From contig NZ_JAOQJN010000010.1 of the NCBI RefSeq assembly GCF_025567085.1, forward strand, positions 1 through 64,000: 64,000 nt of DNA, written 5' to 3'. A program made the position numbers and the translations under genes. Origin of the DNA: Bovifimicola ammoniilytica (lineage in GTDB: Bacteria; Bacillota; Clostridia; Lachnospirales; Lachnospiraceae). The notes under the pieces were generated by a model, which saw nothing but the letters and a program-made list of their open reading frames with translations, did no database searches and was not told the DNA's origin. Below, in pieces: positions 48,662-56,188 of the stretch. Each line of letters opens with the position of its first letter. The stretch's first letter is position 1.

Positions 48662-48691
48662 CACCAACGTTGATTTATTTTACATAAACGT
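48662..48691 (-). promoter_or_regulatory. paired LytTR-type direct repeats upstream of the kinase operon
   Basis: Minus-strand ACGTTTATG, 12 bp, ACGTTGGTG, again with 21-bp periodicity, about 205 bp upstream of the kinase start and overlapping the relaxase 3' end. A TATCCT-like -10 lies about 35 bp downstream. Confidence 0.65.
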
Positions 48692-50138
48692 TTGATAAGT
48701 TCATTATATCTTCTTCAATTTTTTCTTTCTCCGCTCTTGCAACCACTTTTCCTTCCAGTAACTCATCCATTTCTTTCATAGTTACATCAAACAACTCTGC
48801 ATCAAATTCTTTACCGTAAATATCCGTAAGCTCGACTCTTGCCTGCGTATTCATCTCCGATCGGATTTTATAACGTTCTTCTGAAACTTTTTCTGTATCC
48901 TCCGGCTCAACTTTATCCTTTGCAATATCATATTCCGGATATGCAATAGCCTGATTCCTTTCAATCTTATCTGCCATCTTTTCCAGTCTTAATATTACAT
49001 TGCCATACCGCTCTTTATTTTCGATACATTCTTCCATTTCATACATGGAATACATCTTATAAAATTGTGGCAAATCCCTTAACTGTCTGTCTATCTGATA
49101 AAGCTCCATCTGAACTTCTCTTAACGCTTTCCCTGCCTGTTCCTTGCGTTTTTCCTTTTCCTTTCTGGCATTAACCACCGTTTCATAGGAACGCTTTTCT
49201 TCGTTTAATCGTTCTCTCTTTCTAATCAGGTCGTATGCTCTTTTAATAACATCCATATCCTTTGGAACAAATTTTCGGAACTGTTCAATCTTTTTATCAT
49301 TATCCTTTTCTGAATACATAATGCACAAAAGATTTTTTCTTAACTGTTCCAGATTTCTTGCAACTTTGATGACTTTATCCTTAACACTTTGTGCCAACTG
49401 CTTTGCTTCTTCCTTGAGTTTTAAAATCCCTTCATTGCAGAACCGAATCATCTTATTAACCATTTTGATGTGTCTGTTGGCTTCCCCTCTGTCAGTTTTA
49501 ATGTTCTTTTTCTCCATCTGGGATGCCACAGTTCCCAAATGCTTTGTCGGTAAAATTTCAAGTCCCTGCCGTTCATAAGAACGGTGGTCTATCCTCTCAT
49601 CATGTCCTGACTTTTCAAGATATTTGTTACACTCCGCCCAGCTCATCCTCCATTTTTCAACGTTCCCCCTGTCATTCCAGTCCGTTGTCGGAACGGATTT
49701 GCATTTATACTGACGTTTCTTTTTGTCATAAATTTTCTCTCCATTCTCATCAAGAATGTACTCTTTTTTCTGCTTACTTTCCCAACTTCTATCTTCATTA
49801 AACGGTCGGACTGTAAGCATGATATGAGCATGGGGATTACCGTCACCCTTATCATAAAAACAGATATCTGCAATCATTCCCTTGTCTACAAAGTTGCTAT
49901 TGCAGAACTCATTTACAAGATTATACCCTTCCCTGAATTTCAGTTCTTTTGGTATCGAAACCTCTATTTCTCTTGCAAGTTGTGCGTTCTTTGCTTTTTC
50001 AACTTTTTCAACGGCATTCCACAATCGGGAACGGTTATAATATTGAATTGGAGCATTCCTTGATAATAAAATCTCTGTCATCACTACACCACGTTTTTTT
50101 GTGTAATCGTGAGTGATGCCATCGTAGTCACTGGTCAT
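48675..50138 (-). pseudogene. MobA/MobL-family relaxase, N terminus truncated
   Basis: A 487-residue open frame with relaxase motifs: GDGNPHAHIMLTVRPF (the HxH metal site), THDYTKKRGVVMTEILL and RIDHRSYERQGLEILPTKHLG. Its upstream frame continues without an ATG as SAVVAAAYRSSEK, which fits the family's AAYRSxEKL motif, and then hits a stop at about 50208. The family N terminus before this motif (roughly 15-20 residues) is missing. Translation from ATG 50138 would omit a conserved motif. The 5' end abuts an integrase fragment on the other strand, indicating a deletion junction near 50190. Confidence 0.8.
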
Positions 50139-50190
50139 TTTTTCACTGCTTCTGTATGCAGCGGCTACAACGGCAGATAGCAGCCATTTT

Positions 50191-50379
50191 CATTTCCATT
50201 GTTTGAGACATACTTATGCGACTACTTTAGTGACAGCAGGAGCAAATGTGAAGGAAGTACAGGAGTTATTAGGACATTCTGATATTAAGATTACGCTGAA
50301 TACTTATTCTCATGTAACAAGACAGACGAGAAAACGAGCTGTCGGAATCTTTGAAAATGCAATTCATGGAGTGGGATAA
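50191..50379 (+). pseudogene. int: tyrosine integrase, C-terminal fragment
   Basis: About 60 codons encoding HCLRHTYATTLVTAGANVKE, then LLGHSDIKITLNTYSHV and a tail ending HGVG before TAA 50377-50379. The HxLRH, LGH and nucleophile Tyr boxes are all present, but everything N-terminal is gone. This was probably the element's own integrase, reading toward the tRNA-Lys attachment site. Confidence 0.85.
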
Positions 50380-50694
50380 GAAAAAATTTTGAAAATTAAA
50401 TCACACTGAATAGAGCATAGATAAAGGGCTTGCCCACAGATTTGTATGCAAATTTGTGGGCAAAATCGGATATAGACAATATGTGAACAAAAATGAGAGT
50501 TAATTTATTTTAATCTAAAATCTCGCAAAAGAGGCTAAAAAGTAGTGAGAAACAATCCATGAGAACGACAAGCTCGAATCCGCTTCGCTTCTTCTCGCTT
50601 CTGCGGCATTCGCCGCATTTAAAGGGAAAACAAGCAGTCGCCTGGTGAACAAGTTCCTCGTTCGACACTCATTTCCCCTTATCCTTCTCATTAC
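50380..50694. other. integrase-att spacer
   Basis: Contains an inverted repeat TTGCCCACA...TGTGGGCAA (50430-50463) that may terminate the integrase or bind it, and a GC-richer hairpin TGCGGC-ATTC-GCCGCA at about 50599. No gene is seen. Confidence 0.5.
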
Positions 50695-50783
50695 AACACA
50701 AAAAAAGCACCTGCCCCGGAAGTCGAGCTTCCAAAACTGGTACTTCTAGTGCGCCTCCAGGGGTTCGAACCCTGGACACCCTG
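50695..50783. repeat. attachment-site direct repeat, right copy
   Basis: The 89 bp identical to 43591-43679: the 3' half of tRNA-Lys plus 55 bp of downstream sequence including the T-rich end of its terminator. Confidence 0.92.
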
Positions 50784-50822
50784 ATTAAGAGTCAGGTGCT
50801 CTACCAACTGAGCTAGAAGCGC
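50750..50822 (-). tRNA. tRNA-Lys(CTT)
   Basis: A 73-nt minus-strand tRNA: acceptor GCGCTTC/GAGGCGC, D arm TAGCTCAGTTGGTAGAGC, anticodon loop CTCTTAA giving CTT, T arm GTTCGAACC and discriminator A. It is kept intact by the integrated element, whose att repeat supplies its 3' half. Confidence 0.95.
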
Positions 50823-50931
50823 ATTTTTTAACGCGAAGTTTATTATATCTTAACATTAATAAAAAAGCAAGTACTTTTTGTGAAAAAAATGAAAAATTTC
50901 AAAAAATTTCATATAGTACAAATACAATATA

Positions 50932-51645
50932 TTAATTCTGTATTCTTTCATCAATATAATAGTCAACTTCAGGTTTATAGACTCGACCCACAGGTAGTGC
51001 CACACCATTTATATGTAGATATCGGGTGGTTTTGTCATAGCTGGTTATAAATGATTTGTTAACAATATATTTTTTATGGATTTGTAAAAAGGAAGAATCT
51101 AAAATATCAGTTAAATCAGCTATGCAGTGGCGGATATAGTGAAAATCACCATCAACGGTATGAAACATAACACCATGATTATATGATTCTGCATAAATCA
51201 GCTTCTCAAAATAGATTACAATATAAACACCATTAAAATCCTTAATAGTAATGGATTTTGCAGAAGGTGCCTTAGGTGCAGACAAGTCATCAAGTGTTTT
51301 GAAAATAGCTGATTTTGAATATGGTTTCAATATATAATCAAAGCAGTGAATAGTATTTACGGCATTATATATTTTATCCTTATACCCTGTTATAAATAGT
51401 ATAGGTGTTGATTGATATAAAGGATTAGCTCGTATTGATTCAGCAAGAATTAATCCATCAGTTTCCGGTTCTTTTGTAAATTCAATATCAAGAAAAAATA
51501 TATCTATCGTATTATTTGTAAATAAAGAAGTAGCAATTATAGTATCATTAGCAATGAAAAAATTCCATGAAGAATTATATTCTGAAATTATCATTTTCAA
51601 TGCTTCTGCCTGTAAATTATCATCTTCTACTATTAAAATATTCAT
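50932..51645 (-). CDS. agrA: LytTR response regulator AgrA
   Basis: A 237-residue regulator with a receiver (ILIVEDD, phospho-Asp in FFLDIEF, Lys in YILKPYS) and a C-terminal LytTR domain (YAESYNHGVMFHT, FLQIHKKYIVNKSFI). ATG 51645 follows GGAG by 6 bp. It lies 120 bp downstream of the AgrC-like kinase. The expected binding sites are the paired GTTCAGGGCA repeats at 53164-53194 and 53956-53986. Confidence 0.9.
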   Translation of the reverse strand: MNILIVEDDNLQAEALKMIISEYNSSWNFFIANDTIIATSLFTNNTIDIFFLDIEFTKEPETDGLILAESIRANPLYQSTPILFITGYKDKIYNAVNTIHCFDYILKPYSKSAIFKTLDDLSAPKAPSAKSITIKDFNGVYIVIYFEKLIYAESYNHGVMFHTVDGDFHYIRHCIADLTDILDSSFLQIHKKYIVNKSFITSYDKTTRYLHINGVALPVGRVYKPEVDYYIDERIQN

Positions 51646-51765
51646 ATTAATCTCCATTTCCTCAATACAATGCATCTTTAATATAAATGAGTAAGCAATA
51701 AATAATCCTATTGATATTATTTCAGCCCCATTTCATAGTTGTATAGTACATATGATAAATCGATA

Positions 51766-53043
51766 TTATACAACAATAGTAAATTTAATATATTGTTTAT
51801 GTTCAAGAATTTCATTATCCAGAGTTATTGTTCCATTGTATTCGTCAAGTGCATTTTTCAGGTTAAATAGCCCGTAACCATGAGAGTTTACATCCATATT
51901 TTTCGTAGTGTAGCCCTTTTTAAAGAAATTTTTCACAATCTCCGGAGTAACAGCTGGTCCGGGATTAGATATTGAGAAATTAAGCTTATTATTACTACAG
52001 TTAATATCTATATAAATTATATCATTAGTATATGAATTTTCAATTGCGTTGTCAATTAATATACCTAATAATTCGACAAGAACGTACTCGGGTACAATAG
52101 TAATAATATTAAAGTTATGTATATTATAAGAAATATTAATTTGCTTAGCAACCGCTTTAAGGTGTTCGGTATAAATAAATCCGGCAATTAATTTAAGATT
52201 AAAATCCAATAGAAAATATGGAGTATTTTCATTAGATAAAACAGAGATATTTTTGAGAATCTCTGATTTTAGTTCATCAGGATTATCGCATGTAAGAGCA
52301 AGGGAATTAAGTGCATTTAAGTCATTTTTATATTGATGTTGTCTGGCACGTACCTGGTCAACTAATTTATCAATTACGGGTAAATATTCATTATATTGTC
52401 TGATAATCTGCTCCTGGACAATAATCTTATGTTTTGAGTTGATTAAAGCAATATTAAAAAGTACAGCTATAACAACATAGAAAAATATAAGTGGATAATA
52501 AGCAATTGTTAGTTTTAAATCGACCTTCGAAACCGTAATAACAACAAATAAAGCAATGAAAATATTAAGAATTACAGCATTAAACCAAAAATCCCTTTTT
52601 AGGATAAATTGGTAAATAGGACTAAAATCAAGAAAATGAGTTGCTGCTAAAATAATTATCAATGAAGCAATATTACCGAAAATCATTGTCGAACTATTAG
52701 AAATATCCGTTAACAGAAATCCAAAAGGGACAATTAGAAATGCTCCTAATATAGCAAACATTGAATACGAAATAATAACAAGATATAGCGTTTGCAAAAA
52801 TTTCTTCCTGTATATTACATATATAATCAGAAATAAAAATGGAATAGTAAAGATTCTTGAAATAAATGTATTAGTAAAATATTCAATTAGTACATATGAC
52901 TGAAAAGATAATGAAAATAAAATTAATTTAGAAATATTAAAATGTATATGTTCCTTTGCCATATTTGAAATTAATAAACAAAAGCAGATGATTTCTATAA
53001 TAATATTAAATTCGTTAAAAATTATATCAGTAAACATTTCCAT
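51766..53043 (-). CDS. agrC: sensor histidine kinase AgrC
   Basis: A 425-residue HPK10-type kinase. About six TM segments fill the first 210 residues. The H box is ARQHQYKNDLNALNSL, the N box is LGILIDNAIENSYTND and the G box is HGYGLFNLKNALDEY. ATG 53043 (MEMFTDII) follows GGAGG by about 11 bp; the frame extends 35 codons upstream without support. Its gene points away from agrB, and the two share the 53044-53246 promoter region. It would detect the thiolactone peptide made from the AgrD at 54218. Confidence 0.9.
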   Translation of the reverse strand: MEMFTDIIFNEFNIIIEIICFCLLISNMAKEHIHFNISKLILFSLSFQSYVLIEYFTNTFISRIFTIPFLFLIIYVIYRKKFLQTLYLVIISYSMFAILGAFLIVPFGFLLTDISNSSTMIFGNIASLIIILAATHFLDFSPIYQFILKRDFWFNAVILNIFIALFVVITVSKVDLKLTIAYYPLIFFYVVIAVLFNIALINSKHKIIVQEQIIRQYNEYLPVIDKLVDQVRARQHQYKNDLNALNSLALTCDNPDELKSEILKNISVLSNENTPYFLLDFNLKLIAGFIYTEHLKAVAKQINISYNIHNFNIITIVPEYVLVELLGILIDNAIENSYTNDIIYIDINCSNNKLNFSISNPGPAVTPEIVKNFFKKGYTTKNMDVNSHGYGLFNLKNALDEYNGTITLDNEILEHKQYIKFTIVV

Positions 53044-53163
53044 TAAGCAAAATACCTCCCTGAAACCATATTGAGAATCAATAATGTAAAAAATTGATAA
53101 TGTATTAAGATTAACCAATAGTATATTCGATTTTAAAAGACAGGTCAAATCTAAAAAGTTGTC

Positions 53164-53194
53164 GTTCAGGGCATGAGAATTGCAGTTCAGGGCA
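53164..53194 (+). promoter_or_regulatory. AgrA-type operator, copy 1 (agrB promoter)
   Basis: Two exact GTTCAGGGCA repeats (53164-53173 and 53185-53194) 21 bp apart. A TATGTTAT -10-like element follows about 35 bp on, then agrB. About 95 bp around this site recur at 53952-54048. Confidence 0.8.
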
Positions 53195-53246
53195 GATTGA
53201 TGTCAAAATATAGAATTTTAGAAAAAATTATGTTATTAGTAAGGGT

Positions 53247-53879
53247 ATGATGAATAGAATAAACAGACATATTACGGACAACTATATAAGGAAAATTAAA
53301 GCATCGAAAAAAACATCGAAAGATGCGAAAGAGATGACTGATATTGACTACGAAAGAATATCATTTGGACTTAGCATATTGCTTAGTAAGGTAGAAGAAA
53401 CATTACTTATAGGAGTATTTTTTGCTATAAGAGGAAGTCTTAAGGAATTAATTATTTCAATGATTGTGCTAAAGGCAATAAGGCTGTATGCAGGTGGGAT
53501 TCATATGAAGAAAGAATATCAGTGTTTTATAGTTACATTCATATATTTCTATAGTGTAATTTTTCTGTCAGAAAAAATATATCTATCATCAGAACTAAGT
53601 ATTATATTACAGGCATTTTCGTATATGGCAGTTTTAATTCATACACCAATTGAGTCGAGATTAAGACATATAACGGATAAAAAGAAGATTATTCTGCTAA
53701 AAATTAAAGTGACAATCAGCTTTATACTAATCTGGATATCAGAGATTATTTTGATGAAATACAGTAATCTTATAAGCTGGTCATTAATCCTTATATTAGT
53801 GGAAAATATTGCGTATGAGTGCATAAAACTGTTTAGAGATGTGAAGAAAAAGGAGGCTACTTATGAAAAAGAACTATGA
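53247..53879 (+). CDS. agrB: accessory gene regulator AgrB
   Basis: A 210-residue membrane cysteine peptidase that cleaves AgrD and forms the thiolactone. The catalytic pair His86 and Cys93 is in AGGIHMKKEYQC with the family's seven-residue spacing. Five or six TM segments are visible between residues 40 and 200. Two adjacent ATGs (53247, 53250) are possible starts. No AgrD follows directly; the functional AgrD is 340 bp downstream after a duplicated, decayed stretch. Confidence 0.93.
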   Translation: MMNRINRHITDNYIRKIKASKKTSKDAKEMTDIDYERISFGLSILLSKVEETLLIGVFFAIRGSLKELIISMIVLKAIRLYAGGIHMKKEYQCFIVTFIYFYSVIFLSEKIYLSSELSIILQAFSYMAVLIHTPIESRLRHITDKKKIILLKIKVTISFILIWISEIILMKYSNLISWSLILILVENIAYECIKLFRDVKKKEATYEKEL

Positions 53880-53929
53880 AAAATTATTAGGCAAATGTTA
53901 TTAGCTGTTTTGATGGTATGAGGTAAATA
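53863..53929 (+). pseudogene. decayed copy of the secreted-protein gene start
   Basis: After AGGAGG an ATG opens MKKNYEKLLGKCY and stops. The DNA AATGTTATTAGCTGTTTTGA is shared with the signal-peptide region of the gene at 54390, whose start reads MKKAYKKIISGML. This is therefore a frameshifted remnant of a duplicate, not an AgrD. Confidence 0.7.
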
Positions 53930-53955
53930 AAAGTTATAAAAATAAAAAAATTGTC

Positions 53956-53986
53956 GTTCAGGGCATGAGAATTGCAGTTCAGGGCA
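53956..53986 (+). promoter_or_regulatory. AgrA-type operator, copy 2 (agrD promoter)
   Basis: Two exact GTTCAGGGCA repeats (53956-53965, 53977-53986) at 21-bp spacing, followed by the same TATGTTATTAGTAAG stretch as copy 1. It should drive agrD and the genes downstream. Confidence 0.8.
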
Positions 53987-54041
53987 GATTGAGTCCGAAT
54001 TATAGAATTTCAACAAAATTTATGTTATTAGTAAGTGTGTG

Positions 54042-54092
54042 ATGAACAGAATACGAAGAAGATGTACATATAATATTCTAATCATCATATAA
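54042..54092 (+). pseudogene. 5' remnant of a duplicated agrB
   Basis: ATGAACAGAATAC at 54042 matches the agrB start (ATGAATAGAATAA) and sits at the same distance from the operator, but the frame ends after 16 codons. The rest of agrB is absent. From here to agrD (about 125 bp) no gene is seen. Confidence 0.65.
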
Positions 54093-54217
54093 AGGTATTT
54101 GAATGTAAATACTTTCATTCAAAGCAGTTATAGTAATTCTGACTTATGCAATTATAAATTGAATCAGAGTCGGAAAATGTAATTGCTCAGAAATATTAGG
54201 ACAAGGAGGTGAAATCT

Positions 54218-54382
54218 ATGATGAACATAAAAGAGAATATCATTAATCTCTTAAACAATGCATCAAAAAAGACAAGCGATAAATTCGTTATTGGAGATGA
54301 ATGTTTGGCTTGGTGGGGTGAACCTGAAGTATCAGAGAAGTTAATGAACTATTATAATCAGAAAAATGAAAATGAAAGGTAG
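54218..54382 (+). CDS. agrD: AgrD autoinducer peptide precursor (54 aa)
   Basis: A 54-residue precursor behind a perfect AAGGAGGTG. The N-terminal amphipathic part is MMNIKENIINLLNNASKK. The peptide core is around GDECLAWW, with Cys29, and is followed by GEPEVSEKL, which matches the acidic C-terminal recognition region of AgrD (DEVEVPKEL in Staphylococcus aureus). The predicted thiolactone ring is Cys-Leu-Ala-Trp-Trp, five residues, with an undetermined N-terminal tail. It lies between the duplicated operator and a small secreted-protein gene. Confidence 0.85.
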   Translation: MMNIKENIINLLNNASKKTSDKFVIGDECLAWWGEPEVSEKLMNYYNQKNENER

Positions 54383-54389
54383 GAGACGT

Positions 54390-54785
54390 ATGAAGAAAGC
54401 TTATAAAAAAATAATTAGTGGAATGTTATTAGCTGTTTTGATGGTTGGTGGATTAACAAAGGTAAATGCATATGCAGCAAGTGATGATTGGTATACATAT
54501 TATAATGATGCTAGAAATAAGCAATTAAATAGTTATTGCACAGTATCATACTCAAGAGGCAAGTATACAGCAGAAATTACATCAATTGGTGGTAATGGAT
54601 ATAATAAAATTTTACCTATGAATGGAACAAAATTTAGTGGGTCATCAGGTATGATTGTAAGTAATGCTGCAAAAAAAGCAAGTGTAACTGTTGTTGAAAG
54701 TTCCACTAATGGAACAGCACAGTTTTCTGTTAGTTTAAATAACTATTCGAAGCCTACACATATATATGGAACAATAACAAGATAG
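54390..54785 (+). CDS. small secreted protein, unknown
   Basis: A 131-residue protein with a clear signal peptide (MKKAYKKIISGMLLAVLMVG, cleavage predicted near AYAAS) and a roughly 97-residue mature part rich in Ser, Thr, Asn, Tyr and Gly, probably beta-structured. It has a single Cys. ATG 54390 follows AGGAG by 5 bp and starts 8 bp after agrD, so it is co-expressed with the autoinducer. A decayed duplicate start lies at 53863. No family is recognised; a secreted effector under quorum control is possible. Confidence 0.75.
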   Translation: MKKAYKKIISGMLLAVLMVGGLTKVNAYAASDDWYTYYNDARNKQLNSYCTVSYSRGKYTAEITSIGGNGYNKILPMNGTKFSGSSGMIVSNAAKKASVTVVESSTNGTAQFSVSLNNYSKPTHIYGTITR

Positions 54786-54858
54786 CTATGCATTAACATA
54801 GGTACATAATTAATGAAATTGATTCTGTACCTATAATATTCAGACATGGAGGATTAGT

Positions 54859-56130
54859 GTGAAGAAAAAAAGTATAATATTTATTTTATTATTAGTAAGT
54901 GTATTTATAGTGGGATATATTTCATTTAATTTATTTAATAATAAAAAAGACAAATCAGTAAAAGATAATAATACAGTAAAAAATAATAATAACATAGAGT
55001 ATATAAGTGTTGATGAATTAAAAAATGGAAGATATGACAGTAATAAAATAAAAGAATATAAATATAACAATATTTCATATGATAATGATTTATCGGTCAT
55101 TATCCCATCGGTTGATAAAATTAATGAAATATCCGTAAAAGGTGTATATCCTTACAAAAATATAAAAGATCCTAAGGAATTAGTTGATGAAGAGATAAAG
55201 TTTATAAAGCATTATATAGGAACAGACTATGATGAAAAGTATTTATATGATATGATTGGATTAGAATATAAGGAAATGATAGAAAAGATAAAAGAGGGTA
55301 CATATTTTGATAAAGATAATAAAGAGATGCCGGGACTTACATATTACATAGAAGATGAAAGTAAGCCATATAAGTATGCGCATGTATATGCGGGATTTAA
55401 TATAATATGGTTTGATAAAGGCGAGATATATTCTTTAGAAAAGGATAATAAGAGTGCAGAGCCGGAAAATGTTTTTGAAGTAATAAAAGAATATGAATTA
55501 GATGGAAACATTGATGATGAATATCAATTAAAAGATGGAACTGCAACTATTAGAAAAGCAATAGAAAGAACAGAAAAATATTTCAATGAAGAACTGCCTT
55601 ATGAAACAAATAAAGAGGTAAAAATGAAAGTTTGCCATGTTAAAGTATTGAAGGTCTCAGATGATTTGAATATTTTACAGTTTTACTTAGCAAGAGAATA
55701 TCAGGGAATACCATTTGAATATGGCGGAACTGTCTGGGATACGGATAGTGATGATAAATATGCTAAGGACAGGGCAATAGCATATATGATTAATACAGAT
55801 GATATAGATGTATATTGTGGTACTTATGATGGAAACACAGACAGGGTTGAGGCAAAAGAAAATCTTATAGAAAATATTGTTTCGCCAGAAGAGGCATTAA
55901 ATATAGTGTCAGATAAAATAGGCAATAACTCATCATATACCATCACAAAAATAGAAGTAATATATAGGCTTAAGATTATAAATGACACTTTAAGCGAGGG
56001 TACAGAACATACAGGTATTCCTTGCTATAAAATAACTGGAATAAATAGTAATGATTCAAAAGAGACATATTTTTATGTGGAAATGAAAAATGGAAACATA
56101 TTATATGCAAGAAATAAGAACATCTTTTAG
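54859..56130 (+). CDS. membrane-anchored extracytoplasmic protein, PepSY-like C terminus (paralogue 1)
   Basis: A 423-residue protein with one N-terminal TM/uncleaved signal (IIFILLLVSVFIVGYISFNL) and an Asn/Lys linker, then a long acidic extracytoplasmic domain. The C-terminal 70 residues (HTGIPCYKITGINSNDSKET, then YFYVEMKNGNILYA) recall a PepSY repeat. It is similar in layout and motifs to the next gene (EEEVKVIEHYF/DEEIKFIKHYI; TDDIDVY/TDDIDEY). The GTG start follows GGAGG by 6 bp. Confidence 0.7.
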   Translation: MKKKSIIFILLLVSVFIVGYISFNLFNNKKDKSVKDNNTVKNNNNIEYISVDELKNGRYDSNKIKEYKYNNISYDNDLSVIIPSVDKINEISVKGVYPYKNIKDPKELVDEEIKFIKHYIGTDYDEKYLYDMIGLEYKEMIEKIKEGTYFDKDNKEMPGLTYYIEDESKPYKYAHVYAGFNIIWFDKGEIYSLEKDNKSAEPENVFEVIKEYELDGNIDDEYQLKDGTATIRKAIERTEKYFNEELPYETNKEVKMKVCHVKVLKVSDDLNILQFYLAREYQGIPFEYGGTVWDTDSDDKYAKDRAIAYMINTDDIDVYCGTYDGNTDRVEAKENLIENIVSPEEALNIVSDKIGNNSSYTITKIEVIYRLKIINDTLSEGTEHTGIPCYKITGINSNDSKETYFYVEMKNGNILYARNKNIF

Positions 56131-56188
56131 AGACATAAATTAGTAAAAATAAAGGAAATATACAATACAGTATAGGGTAAAAAGCAGT

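Larger units (their letters stand above)
43591..50783. mobile_element. decayed integrated element in tRNA-Lys(CTT)
   Basis: A 7.2-kb segment bounded by 89-bp identical direct repeats (43591-43679 and 50695-50783) that contain the 3' half of tRNA-Lys and its terminator. The right copy belongs to an intact tRNA; the left is only a fragment. Inside are a LytTR two-component system, a secreted precursor, a subtilase, a truncated MobA/L relaxase and a truncated tyrosine integrase. This is the pattern of an integrative mobilisable element that has lost mobility by an internal deletion. Confidence 0.85.

Noticed and set aside
53863..53904. Thirteen-codon peptide after agrB as a possible AgrD
   Set aside because: No recognition region after its Cys; the DNA matches the signal-peptide start of the gene at 54390, so it is a decayed duplicate.
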